From a candidate division FCPU426 bacterium (GTDB lineage: Bacteria; Oederibacteriota; Muellerivitia; Muellerivitales; DAHXKG01): a stretch of 64,000 bases of DNA. Positions 1-7,495 of the stretch are shown piece by piece. How positions within the stretch are numbered: position 1 is the first letter of the stretch; every line of letters begins with the position of its first letter. Made by a program: the position numbers and the translations under genes. The notes under the pieces were generated by a model, which was given only the letters and a program-made list of their open reading frames with translations, searched no databases and had not been told where the DNA came from. The DNA lies in assembly GCA_027366525.1 (NCBI GenBank), contig DAHXKG010000008.1, forward strand, positions 1-64,000, given 5' to 3'.

Positions 1-177
1 GATACGCACGTCACCACTTTGATTTCAGCAGCGGTTCTTTTCCAATTTGGAACAGGCCCCATCAAAGGGTTTGCTGTGACATTGAGTTTGGGCGTGGCCT
101 TGAGTTTATTTACAGCAGTGGTTGTAACCAAAGTAATTTTTGATGCTCGGAAACACTATCAAACGTTGAGTATTTAA
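1..177 (+). CDS. secD: Protein translocase subunit SecD, C-terminal end (partial)
   Basis: The window opens inside this gene; 58 codons remain before TAA. The residues read [17 protein letters not shown] followed by [21 protein letters not shown], the pattern of the last two membrane segments of SecD. SecD and SecF together use the proton gradient to help preproteins leave the Sec channel on the periplasmic side. secF follows after 24 bases, the usual pairing. The missing N-terminus lies outside the window, so length and completeness cannot be judged. Confidence 0.9.
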   Translation, partial: DTHVTTLISAAVLFQFGTGPIKGFAVTLSLGVALSLFTAVVVTKVIFDARKHYQTLSI

Positions 178-201
178 CGAGTTTTAAGGGGAACGGATGT
201 T

Positions 202-1140
202 ATGATTCAATGGTTTAAGACACCTAAATTTGATTTTATGAAATTCCGAAGAATTTTTTTAATGCTTTCGGGTCTGGCTTTTTTAGCAGGTATTTATGCG
301 TCGGTCTTAATTATCCAAGGAAAAGCGAATTTGGGAACGGAATTTGGGGGCGGCGTCTTGCTTCAACTCTCATATAGCCAATCGGTGGATATTTCTCAAG
401 TGCGCAAAATTATTGATCGGTCTGGGTTTAAAGATGCAATTATTCAGCAAGTTCAAAATGTTGATTGGAAAGGGTATGAATTAATTATCCGCATTAAGCA
501 AAAAATTAATCACCGGATTGGAAGTGTTTCAGATACGATTCTAAGTCAATTAAAATCAAAATTCCCGCACGCCAATTTTGCACTGCAAAATAGTGCAGAA
601 GTGGGGCCGGCGGTTTCTCGGCGATTAAGGTCGGATGCAATAAAGGCTTTTATCATTGCTATGTTTGGGATTCTTATTTACATTGCCATTCGATTTGATT
701 TTAAATTTGGTATTTCCGCGCTGGTAACAACCCTCCATGATGTTTTTGTAGTCTTGGGAATTGTAATTTTAACAGGGCACCAGTTTGATTTGCTTCAAGT
801 CACCGCACTTTTAACATTAGCAGGATACTCTTTAAATGATACCGTCGTTGTTTTTGACCGTATCCGGGAAAATCTCAAATATTTGTCCCAAGAAGGGTAT
901 GCTTCAATTATAAATCGCAGTGTTAATGAAACATTAAATCGAACGATTAATACCAGTGGTGCTACATTTTTAGCTTTAGTACCGCTTTATTTTATTGGTG
1001 GTGATACATTGCATAGTTTTGCGTTAACCTTGATTTTAGGCGTTATTGTCGGAACATATTCCTCGGTTTTTGTAGCGAGCCCTATTTTATTAGAATGGAC
1101 CCTGTTGTCTTCAGGGAATAAAAAAATTAAAAAATCATAA
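202..1140 (+). CDS. secF: Protein translocase subunit SecF
   Basis: Inner-membrane partner of SecD in the accessory Sec complex. The 312 residues show the family plan: a first membrane helix at about 17-38, the GTEFGGG element near 45, a periplasmic domain to about 130, the EVGPAVS motif at 133, then five further helices. The hallmark AGYSLNDTVVVFDRIREN is at about 207-224, followed by SVNETLNRTINTS. The ATG at 202 is preceded by AAGGGGA at suitable spacing. Length is normal for SecF. Confidence 0.97.
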   Translation: MIQWFKTPKFDFMKFRRIFLMLSGLAFLAGIYASVLIIQGKANLGTEFGGGVLLQLSYSQSVDISQVRKIIDRSGFKDAIIQQVQNVDWKGYELIIRIKQKINHRIGSVSDTILSQLKSKFPHANFALQNSAEVGPAVSRRLRSDAIKAFIIAMFGILIYIAIRFDFKFGISALVTTLHDVFVVLGIVILTGHQFDLLQVTALLTLAGYSLNDTVVVFDRIRENLKYLSQEGYASIINRSVNETLNRTINTSGATFLALVPLYFIGGDTLHSFALTLILGVIVGTYSSVFVASPILLEWTLLSSGNKKIKKS

Positions 1141-1178
1141 TGCGAGTCTAGTTTGATTGTTTGGATGGACTTAAGCCA

Positions 1179-1871
1179 ATGCCGATCATAGATCAATTGC
1201 AAGTGATTAAAACTCGAATGAAAACTGCGCTGGATAAGTCCCGTAGGCAAAATCAGACTGTTCGGCTGGTGGCAGTGAGTAAAAATGTTCCTGTCGAATC
1301 GATTCAACAAGCGGTGGCCGCCGGGATTACTGATTTTGGAGAGAATCGTGTTCAGGAAGTTCTGGGCAAGATGCCATTGCTACCCTCAAATATTCAATGG
1401 CATTTTATCGGTCGCATTCAATCCAATAAAATCAATAAATTGGAGCACGGATTTAGTTTAATTCATTCAGTTGATTCATTTGAAGTTGCATCAAAATTTT
1501 CTGACCGATTAACACATCGGCAGGATATTTTGTTAGAAGTAAATACGTCGGAGGAAGATACCAAAGCAGGGGTGCCTTTAAATCAGGTCATTGCGACCAT
1601 TGAAAAGATCATGACCTTACCGCAAATCCATCTTCGCGGATTAATGACGATTGGACCCTATTTGCGTCACGCGGAGTCCACGAGAGCATGTTTTCGAAAC
1701 TTGCATGAAATATTGAACCAAGCAAAACACGTTTTAGACTCGCGGCCGGAGATGCAAGATTTAACTGAATTATCAATGGGGATGAGCCATGACTATGAAG
1801 TTGCAATTGAAGAGGGGGCAACCATAATACGTGTTGGAACTGCTTTGTTTGGAATGCGCCCTAAAATTTGA
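1179..1871 (+). CDS. yggS: PLP homeostasis protein, YggS/PLPBP family
   Basis: Single-domain fold-type III PLP-binding protein of about 230 residues that buffers free pyridoxal phosphate; no catalytic reaction is firmly known. Family motifs are clear: VAVSK with the PLP lysine at about residue 35, FGENRVQE, WHFIGRIQSNK, SVDS, LEVNTS, GLMTIGPY, ELSMGMSHD and IRVGTALFG. I start at the ATG at 1179 because GGATGG lies about 11 bases upstream. An in-frame TTG at 1161 would add six residues but has no ribosome site. The following proC and yggT-like genes reproduce the widely conserved yggS-proC-yggT neighbourhood. Confidence 0.95.
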   Translation: MPIIDQLQVIKTRMKTALDKSRRQNQTVRLVAVSKNVPVESIQQAVAAGITDFGENRVQEVLGKMPLLPSNIQWHFIGRIQSNKINKLEHGFSLIHSVDSFEVASKFSDRLTHRQDILLEVNTSEEDTKAGVPLNQVIATIEKIMTLPQIHLRGLMTIGPYLRHAESTRACFRNLHEILNQAKHVLDSRPEMQDLTELSMGMSHDYEVAIEEGATIIRVGTALFGMRPKI

Positions 1872-1910
1872 TATTTTTTGATATTTAATCGGATTCACTT
1901 GAGGATGATT

Positions 1911-2729
1911 ATGAAAAAAACAATTGTTGTTTTTGGATCGGGAGCAATGGGCGGAACTTTAATTCGAGCTTGGATTCGTCATCAGGCGTTCGCTCCCAAT
2001 GAAATATATGCCATTGATTTGGATCATCAAAAACTTCGTCAATTAAAAAAAGAATGCCGAGTTTCAACTGCTCAAACACCCGGTTTGTTTTTAGAAAAAG
2101 CCGATATGGTTTTAATGGCGGTCAAACCTCAACAATTTAAAAATCTTTTAGACCAATACCACCATCGGATTTCGACGCGAACGCTTATTGTAACGATTGT
2201 GGCGGGAATATCGACCTCTCGAGTAGAAACATTGCTGCAAAAGCGTATCCGGGTAGTGAGGGTGATGCCCAATACTCCAGCTTTAGTGGGTTATGGAATG
2301 ACAGCTTTAACTAAAGGGAAGTATGCAACACGTCTTGACCTGCAGTGGATTCAAAAACTTTTTTCCACGGTGGGACAAACAATTCAGGTCCCGGAATCGC
2401 AGATGAATGCCATTACGGCTTTGTCGGGTAGTGGACCAGGTTATATGTTTTATTGGATTGAAGCGTTGGTTGAGGCTGGCATCCAACAAGGGCTTTCGAA
2501 GTCCACGGCCTTGCTTTTAGCGACTCAAACGATGTTGGGCTCAGCACAGCTGTTATTACAGACGAAACGAGATCCCGAAGAGTTGAGAACGCAGGTTACC
2601 TCACCAAATGGGACCACAGCGGCAGGCTTATTGCAATTCGAGCAAAGTCAGCTCAAATGCATGGTTGCGCAAGCGATTGCAGCCGCGACACAACGAGGCA
2701 AAGAGTTGGAAAAAGAAAGCAAACCCTGA
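1911..2729 (+). CDS. proC: Pyrroline-5-carboxylate reductase
   Basis: Last step of proline synthesis: NAD(P)H-dependent reduction of pyrroline-5-carboxylate. About 272 residues. The N-terminal Rossmann motif reads VVFGSGAMGGTL; then MAVKPQ, RVMPNTPALVGYGMTAL, the helical dimer domain with LSGSGPGYMFYWIEAL, and the C-terminal signature QVTSPNGTTAAGL. The start is the ATG at 1911, with TTGAGGA six bases upstream. In-frame TTG 1878 and ATG 1905 exist but place the ribosome site badly. It lies 39 bases after yggS. Confidence 0.96.
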   Translation: MKKTIVVFGSGAMGGTLIRAWIRHQAFAPNEIYAIDLDHQKLRQLKKECRVSTAQTPGLFLEKADMVLMAVKPQQFKNLLDQYHHRISTRTLIVTIVAGISTSRVETLLQKRIRVVRVMPNTPALVGYGMTALTKGKYATRLDLQWIQKLFSTVGQTIQVPESQMNAITALSGSGPGYMFYWIEALVEAGIQQGLSKSTALLLATQTMLGSAQLLLQTKRDPEELRTQVTSPNGTTAAGLLQFEQSQLKCMVAQAIAAATQRGKELEKESKP

Positions 2730-2760
2730 TGCAATTTATATCTAATTAAGGACTACAACA

Positions 2761-3048
2761 ATGGGCGCATGGATTCGTGCAATAGCATATTTATTAGAAA
2801 TGATTACCGGATTGGGGTCCATCATTTGCTTGGTTGGATTTTTAGTCGATTGGATCCCGGGTCCTCATTTTTATTCGATTCATCGCATTGTTTTTAAAAT
2901 GACCACTCCTTTTTTGAAATGGATGGAGAAAATGGGGATCGTGAGTTTGGGCAAGTATAATTGGACTTTGTTGGTGCTCGCGTTGATGTTTGGGGTATTG
3001 GCCATCGACGGAATTCCTTGGATGATTGTTTGGGGTTTTTCAATTTGA
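2761..3048 (+). CDS. Small membrane protein, YggT-like
   Basis: A 95-residue protein with a hydrophobic segment near the N-terminus (about 7-30) and another near the C-terminus (about 67-92), separated by an amphipathic stretch. The motif of W and P followed by I..I, P.L and R/K residues (VDWIPGPHFYSIHRIV, then TTPFLKWMEK) resembles one YggT repeat, and position right after yggS-proC supports that. YggT proteins are linked to osmotic tolerance or cell-division-site functions in some bacteria, but no biochemical role is settled. The match is by pattern and context only. Confidence 0.6.
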   Translation: MGAWIRAIAYLLEMITGLGSIICLVGFLVDWIPGPHFYSIHRIVFKMTTPFLKWMEKMGIVSLGKYNWTLLVLALMFGVLAIDGIPWMIVWGFSI

Positions 3049-3092
3049 TATGCAGCCAATTAAAAATTTGGATTTAAGAAGGGCGGATCTAT

Positions 3093-3923
3093 ATGGATGA
3101 GATGATGAATTGGGTTCAAAATGCAGTTCAAGTGATTCAAAAAACGATTCACGAGAAGCCAAAGGTTGGAATTATTTTAGGGACGGGATTGGGAAATTTG
3201 GCAGAAGAAATTCAATCACCGAAAATCATACCATATGGAGCGATACCCCATTTCCCGCTGTCGACCGTCGAAACCCATGCTGGAGAATTGGTTTTTGGGA
3301 AAATGGGCCAAACGCCTGTGGTCGCGATGAAAGGGCGATTTCATCGATATGAAGGATATACGATGCAGCAAGTGGTATTTCCAGTTCGTGTGATGAAATT
3401 CCTGGGAATTCAATATTTATTGATTTCAAACGCCTGTGGAGGTATGAATCGGTCTTTTTATCCGGGTGATTTAATGGTTATTGAGGATCATGTCAACTTA
3501 ATGGGCGACAATCCGTTGATTGGAAAAAACGAGGATCAATTTGGGATCCGATGGCCCGACATGATTGAACCTTATTCTCAGGAATTGATTCAATTAGTTG
3601 AAAAAATTGCTTGGGAGAAACATATTCCACTCAAAAAAGGTGTTTATGTTGGGGTTTTGGGGCCGAGTCTTGAAACACGGGCAGAATACCGATGGTTATC
3701 AACCTTGGCAGATGCGGTAGGGATGTCCACAGTGCCGGAGGTCATTGCGGCAGTACATTTGGGACTAAAGGTTTTAGGCATCTCGGTTGTTACAGATCGT
3801 TGCGTTCCAGATACATTAGAACCAGCCGATATTCAAAAAATTATTGAAGCCGCTAAAAAAGCGGAACCGAAGCTTACGATTCTCATGAAAGAAGTTATTT
3901 TGAAATTAGAGGATCAAATATGA
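3093..3923 (+). CDS. Purine nucleoside phosphorylase family II; probable 5'-methylthioadenosine phosphorylase
   Basis: Trimeric-type nucleoside phosphorylase of 276 residues that splits purine nucleosides with phosphate. Visible motifs: ILGTGLG (phosphate loop, about 28-34), THAGEL with His62, KGRFHRYEGY (about 80-89), NACGGMN (113-119), GPSLETRAEY with Glu194, and SVVTDRCVPD with Asp235. The residue at Asp235 is Asn in classical 6-oxopurine PNPs (human Asn243). Asp there favours 6-amino purines such as adenosine or methylthioadenosine. The gene overlaps mtnA by the 4 bases ATGA, so the natural substrate is probably methylthioadenosine. Start ATG has AAGAAGGGCGG upstream. General PNP activity remains possible. 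Confidence 0.88.
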   Translation: MDEMMNWVQNAVQVIQKTIHEKPKVGIILGTGLGNLAEEIQSPKIIPYGAIPHFPLSTVETHAGELVFGKMGQTPVVAMKGRFHRYEGYTMQQVVFPVRVMKFLGIQYLLISNACGGMNRSFYPGDLMVIEDHVNLMGDNPLIGKNEDQFGIRWPDMIEPYSQELIQLVEKIAWEKHIPLKKGVYVGVLGPSLETRAEYRWLSTLADAVGMSTVPEVIAAVHLGLKVLGISVVTDRCVPDTLEPADIQKIIEAAKKAEPKLTILMKEVILKLEDQI

Positions 3924-4993
3924 AAAAAAATGCTGAACGGATTTCGAATGTGAATCCTCTGCGATGGAAACGCCATCAATTGGATGTTTTGGAACAAAGG
4001 AAGTTACCCTTGGTGGAACATTGGAGAATTTGCCGCACATATGAGGAAGTTGCTCAGGCCATTGAGCAAATGTCGGTTCGCGGGGCGCCAGCGATTGGAA
4101 TTACAGCTGCATATGGTGTAGCATTACAAGCGCTTCAAGTATCTGACGTAGTTAAATTTAAGGACTTGGTTTTAAAATCCATTCACCGATTAGCCCGGAC
4201 CCGTCCAACGGCGGTCAATTTGTTTTATGCTTTAAATCAAATGGAAAACGAATTGATCAATAACGGTCATCTTTCGCTAGCGGAGCAAAAAAAGAAACTT
4301 GAAGAGTTGGCGGTCCGAATTCATCGACACGATGAAAGTTTGTGTAGTCAATTAGGACATTGGGGTGCTCAGCTTTTGCAAGGAAAAAAAGAAATTTTGA
4401 CGTATTGTAATACAGGCTCATTAGCCACCGGCGGCGAGGGAACGGCCTTGGCGGCGATTAAACGGGCTGCTCAAAAAAACAAACAGATTCATGTTTGGGC
4501 ATGTGAAACGCGACCATATTTTCAAGGATCCCGATTAACGGCATATGAATTGGCTAAAAACAAAATTGACTTTCACATTATTACGGATAATGTAGCCGCT
4601 TCATTGATGAAACAAAAACGCGTGGAAGCAATTATTGTAGGGGCGGATCGTATTGTTGCGAATGGCGATACGGCGAATAAAATTGGCACATATAGTTTGG
4701 CTGTTTTAGCGCGAATGCATCAGATCCCTTTTTATGTTTCTGCACCTCGAACCACATTGGATTTTCAAAAAAAACAAGGTTCGGAAATACAAATTGAACT
4801 GCGTAATTCTAAAGAAGTAATTTGCCCACAAGGTCGAGCGGTTACTTGTGAAAATTACCCCGCATATAATCCAGCGTTTGATGTAACGCCAGGAACATTA
4901 ATTACGGCTATTATTTTAGAAACAGGTATTTGTTATCCCCCCTATCGAGCCTCATTGAAGGCAAAGGGTCAAAACTTGAAATTGACTTTGTGA
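3920..4993 (+). CDS. mtnA: S-methyl-5-thioribose-1-phosphate isomerase
   Basis: Converts 5-methylthioribose-1-phosphate to methylthioribulose-1-phosphate in methionine salvage. The 357 residues carry SVRGAPAIGITAAYG (about 52-66), RPTAVNL, YCNTGSLATGGEGTAL with catalytic Cys163, ETRPYFQGSRLTAYEL, TDN, GADRIVANGDTANKIGT with catalytic Asp243, and VTPGTLITAIITE-like C-terminal sequence (here LITAIILETG). Both key residues distinguish it from the related eIF2B regulatory subunits. It is translationally coupled to the phosphorylase by an ATGA overlap, giving two successive steps. No later salvage genes (mtnB, mtnC and so on) are present, so the product's fate is unknown here. Confidence 0.96.
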   Translation: MKKNAERISNVNPLRWKRHQLDVLEQRKLPLVEHWRICRTYEEVAQAIEQMSVRGAPAIGITAAYGVALQALQVSDVVKFKDLVLKSIHRLARTRPTAVNLFYALNQMENELINNGHLSLAEQKKKLEELAVRIHRHDESLCSQLGHWGAQLLQGKKEILTYCNTGSLATGGEGTALAAIKRAAQKNKQIHVWACETRPYFQGSRLTAYELAKNKIDFHIITDNVAASLMKQKRVEAIIVGADRIVANGDTANKIGTYSLAVLARMHQIPFYVSAPRTTLDFQKKQGSEIQIELRNSKEVICPQGRAVTCENYPAYNPAFDVTPGTLITAIILETGICYPPYRASLKAKGQNLKLTL

Positions 4994-5002
4994 AGGTGAT
5001 GA

Positions 5003-5413
5003 ATGGATAAAGACCATCAATCTTTGTTTCAGGATGATCGTTACTGTATTTGTTGTGGAGAGAAAAATCATTTAGGGTTTCAGATGAAATTTCGGTATGA
5101 AGATGAAAAACTTTGCTCGGAAGTAATCATCCCGAAAGAGTTTCAAGGATTTGCCAACGTTGTTCATGGCGGCATGCTGGGAACAGTGTTAGATGAAATG
5201 ATGGTGAATCTTTATTGGTTAAAAGGCATTCGGGTTGTGAGTGTCGAGTATCAAATTCGATTGAAATCACCCTGTCCGGTCAATCAAACCATTTTTTTAT
5301 CGGCTTGGAAAGTCGATATTAAAAAAAATGTTTATTTTTCAGCTTCCCAGGCCTGTTTAAAAAATGGAATTTTGGTAGCAACTGGGACGGCGAAGTGTAT
5401 GAGTATTGAATAA
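5003..5413 (+). CDS. PaaI-type hotdog-fold thioesterase
   Basis: A 136-residue single hotdog domain. It has an N-terminal CICCGEKNHLGFQMKF segment with three cysteines at about 15-18, then the PaaI-type helix motif VVHGGMLGTVLDEM with the catalytic-type Asp/Glu at about 64-65, and the usual beta-strand ending. Such proteins hydrolyse acyl-CoA thioesters; the natural acyl group cannot be read from the sequence. It lies nine bases after mtnA and is probably the last gene of that transcription unit. Confidence 0.85.
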   Translation: MDKDHQSLFQDDRYCICCGEKNHLGFQMKFRYEDEKLCSEVIIPKEFQGFANVVHGGMLGTVLDEMMVNLYWLKGIRVVSVEYQIRLKSPCPVNQTIFLSAWKVDIKKNVYFSASQACLKNGILVATGTAKCMSIE

Positions 5414-5450
5414 TTTGAAATTTAACAATAAGAAAAAGTTAATATTTTGT

Positions 5451-5479
5451 TTGAATCTCATGGGATTTAATTCTAGAAT
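5451..5479 (+). promoter_or_regulatory. Sigma70-like promoter for the small ribosomal-type gene
   Basis: TTGAAT (5451-5456) and TAGAAT (5474-5479) are separated by exactly 17 bases. They match the -35 consensus at 4 of 6 and the -10 at 5 of 6. Transcription would start near 5486, leaving a leader of about 60 bases before the ATG at 5545. It is a visual match only. Confidence 0.55.
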
Positions 5480-5544
5480 CATGTCTTTGTATAAAAACAA
5501 AATATGCATCAAATGAATTAACAATTTAACAAGGAGGGGACGGC

Positions 5545-5649
5545 ATGCCTTGTGGCCGAAAACGTCACCGTATTAAAATTAAAACACATAAACGCAAAAA
5601 GCATCGAAAAAGAATGCGCGCGTTGATGCGCCGGCAAGGTCGGCTTTAA
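5545..5649 (+). CDS. Very small basic protein, AURKAIP1/COX24-type ribosomal protein
   Basis: A 34-residue, extremely basic peptide beginning MPCGRKRHRIKIKTHKRKK and ending MRRQGRL; well over half of its residues are Arg, Lys or His. The core pattern GRKR..IK..THKRKKH.KRMR matches the short AURKAIP1/COX24 domain proteins of Bacteroidota and other phyla, which sit on the small ribosomal subunit. It is preceded by an exceptionally strong ribosome site, AAGGAGGGG (5531-5539), and by its own promoter, so it is likely highly expressed. It is too short for default gene callers, hence easily missed. Confidence 0.85.
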   Translation: MPCGRKRHRIKIKTHKRKKHRKRMRALMRRQGRL

Positions 5650-6027
5650 TTTTTAAAGAGGGATTGGATTTAAAGGCTTAAGTTGATCTCGCACATAGAT
5701 CATTAAGAGATCATGAATTATCGATGCATAATATTTTAGAGAGTATTGTCGAAATTCAGTTGCAATGTAATAATTGGATGATAAAACGTTAAACATGTTT
5801 GAAAGTCATTTAATTTTAGAAATGCAAACAGATTTAAATTTCAAGTTTTTAAATTTTTAAAAATGAATGAAAGATAATTTTCAGTTTCCAATTTAGAGTT
5901 GGATAAATTATAATATTCAATCTGCAGTAAGTGTGGTACTCTTACCGCAATCGTTTTTGGGGTGATTGAGCAATTGGGCTGAACTTTCGAATGAGTATAA
6001 TTAATTGCTTATTCTTGATGTTATTTC
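5650..6027 (+). other. Gene-free stretch upstream of the flagellar run
   Basis: About 480 bases (to 6133) without a credible gene on either strand. It is strongly AT-rich. Besides the hairpin at 5923-5957 and the promoter at 6028-6055 listed separately, it holds a second possible promoter: TTTCCA (5885-5890), 18 bases, TATAAT (5909-5914). A long-range inverted repeat AGCAATT (5969-5975) / AATTGCT (6003-6009) lies between the two. A transcript from the upstream promoter would carry both structures in its leader. Confidence 0.5.
5923..5957 (+). terminator. Hairpin followed by a T run
   Basis: Arms TGCAGTAAG (5923-5931) and CTTACCGCA (5941-5949) pair over nine positions with one A/C mismatch around a 9-base loop, and are followed by ATCG then TTTTT (5953-5957). 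It could end the transcript of the small ribosomal-type gene about 275 bases after its stop. Because a TATAAT lies just upstream, it could instead be a 5' leader hairpin. Confidence 0.4.
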
Positions 6028-6060
6028 TTGACAGAATTTATAGCTTTGTCATAATGACAG
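6028..6060 (+). promoter_or_regulatory. Main promoter of the flagellar run with palindromic operator candidate
   Basis: A perfect -35 TTGACA (6028-6033) is followed after 16 bases by CATAAT (6050-6055), 5 of 6 to the -10 consensus. flgB begins at 6134, giving a leader of about 70 bases. The -10 lies inside the perfect inverted repeat TGTCAT-A-ATGACA (6047-6059), and TGACAG occurs twice (6029-6034, 6055-6060). A dimeric repressor or activator site is a natural reading. No sigma54 or sigma28 element was found here. Confidence 0.65.
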
Positions 6061-6133
6061 TCAATGAAGTTCAGAGTAACAGTGCGGTACGATTAGTTGA
6101 TCAAATAAGATTAGGGAGCTTCTTGCAAGAATT

Positions 6134-6559
6134 ATGATCAATAATATTAATCCGATTTCATTTTCAAACACACTATCAGTGATGCAGAAAACATTGGATG
6201 CTTTGTACTTACAACATAATGTCATTGCGAACAATATTGCCAATGCAGCAACCCCCAATTTTAAACGGTCCGAAGTTTCATTTGATCATCAATTAAAAAT
6301 GGCTTTAGGTGAGTCTAAACCTTCATTGTTATGGAGAACGAATCCATTGGATTTGCCGATGCCGGCAACGACGTCGTTAAATAATTTTCATCCAACCGTA
6401 CGAACAGTTTGGCAGACCGTTGGGCGTAATGATGGCAATAATGTTGATATGGATTCACAAATGACAGAACTTTCTGAAAATACTTTGCGGTATGAAGCAC
6501 TAGCACAACTGAGTAACGATTATATTTCACTTTTAACTAATTCGATTACAGGACAGTAA
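6134..6559 (+). CDS. flgB: Flagellar basal-body rod protein FlgB
   Basis: Proximal rod protein, exported by the flagellar type III apparatus and stacked on the MS-ring. The 141 residues include the N-terminal coiled-coil segment LDALYLQHNVIANNIANAATPNFKRSEV characteristic of rod/hook proteins, and the NVDMDSQMTELSENTLRYEALAQL stretch near the C-terminus. It opens the flagellar run, and flgC and fliE follow in the standard order. Length is normal. Confidence 0.96.
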   Translation: MINNINPISFSNTLSVMQKTLDALYLQHNVIANNIANAATPNFKRSEVSFDHQLKMALGESKPSLLWRTNPLDLPMPATTSLNNFHPTVRTVWQTVGRNDGNNVDMDSQMTELSENTLRYEALAQLSNDYISLLTNSITGQ

Positions 6560-6561
6560 AC

Positions 6562-7020
6562 ATGAGTTCTTTTTCTGGGTTCTCTGGCATTTTAGGCCCA
6601 TTTGCAATTAGTGGTTCTGCATTAACAGCCGATCGGTTGTGGATGGATGTGATTTCCGATAATATTGCTAATGCGAATACTACCCAGACTCGAAATGGGG
6701 GTCCTTATATTCGTCGCATGGTTGTCTTTGAGCCGCGATTTGATCCCGCTCCTAAATTTGCACCCATGATTCCAACCGAAACGGCTCAGGGATTACCAGT
6801 AGGTGTGCGCGTAACAGAGATTGTAAAAGATCCATCTCCGCCACGTATGGTTTATGATCCCGGAAATCCAGAAGCGAATGCTCAGGGGTATGTGGCATAT
6901 CCAAATGTGAATACAGTGAATGAAATGGTTGATTTAATATCAGCGACGCGGGCGTATGAAGCCAATTTAACCGTTTTAAATTCAACCAAAGAAATTGATT
7001 TGAAAGCTTTAAATATTTAG
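6562..7020 (+). CDS. flgC: Flagellar basal-body rod protein FlgC
   Basis: Proximal rod protein of 152 residues. The N-terminal rod motif reads SGSALTADRLWMDVISDNIANANT; the C-terminal signature is YVAYPNVNTVNEMVDLISATRAYEANLTVLNSTK. It begins two bases after the flgB stop. Family length is about 135-155, so it is complete. Confidence 0.97.
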   Translation: MSSFSGFSGILGPFAISGSALTADRLWMDVISDNIANANTTQTRNGGPYIRRMVVFEPRFDPAPKFAPMIPTETAQGLPVGVRVTEIVKDPSPPRMVYDPGNPEANAQGYVAYPNVNTVNEMVDLISATRAYEANLTVLNSTKEIDLKALNI

Positions 7021-7100
7021 ATAAAATTTTAAAATAAAATTCAACGCTGAAATGGTTGATTTTAGAAAAACGTTTTTATTAAGAATTGAAAGGTGAATTT

Positions 7101-7436
7101 ATGGGCTCGCCAATTGTTGCCATTCAACCCATCCAAGCAAATTTTAGACCAATTGCTCCAATCGGTTCATTGCCATCGGTCATGCAAACAGTACAAACCG
7201 CGGCTCCAGCAACACCGGTTAATTTTTCGGATCTCTTAAAAAAGACGCTTATGAATTTGAATCAAATCCAAGTCGGGGCTTCGCATGCTATGGATGAAAT
7301 GGCAACCGGACAAGCTAAGAATATTCACGATGTAGTCTTAAGTGTTCAAGAAGCTAATATGTCTTTGCAGTTTGCTATTCAAATCCGGAATGATTTATTA
7401 AGTGCATACAATGAGATTGATCAGATGCAGATTTAA
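7101..7436 (+). CDS. fliE: Flagellar hook-basal body protein FliE
   Basis: Joins the MS-ring to the rod and is the first substrate of the export gate. About 111 residues. The C-terminal half is typical: FSDLLKKTLMNLNQIQ, then ATGQAKNIHDVVLSVQEANMSLQFA and IRNDLLSAYNEIDQMQI. I start at ATG 7101 with GAAAGGTG upstream; a TTG at 7086 is in frame but overlaps that ribosome site. Confidence 0.95.
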   Translation: MGSPIVAIQPIQANFRPIAPIGSLPSVMQTVQTAAPATPVNFSDLLKKTLMNLNQIQVGASHAMDEMATGQAKNIHDVVLSVQEANMSLQFAIQIRNDLLSAYNEIDQMQI

Positions 7437-7495
7437 GGTTAGTAAAAATAATTGAATACGAATATTGATATAAACAATCTAATAAAGAGGAACGA

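Noticed and set aside
6028-6060. Sigma54 or sigma28 promoter for the flagellar run
   Set aside because: No GG-N10-GC pair or GCCGATAA-like element is present; the sigma70-type match is much better.
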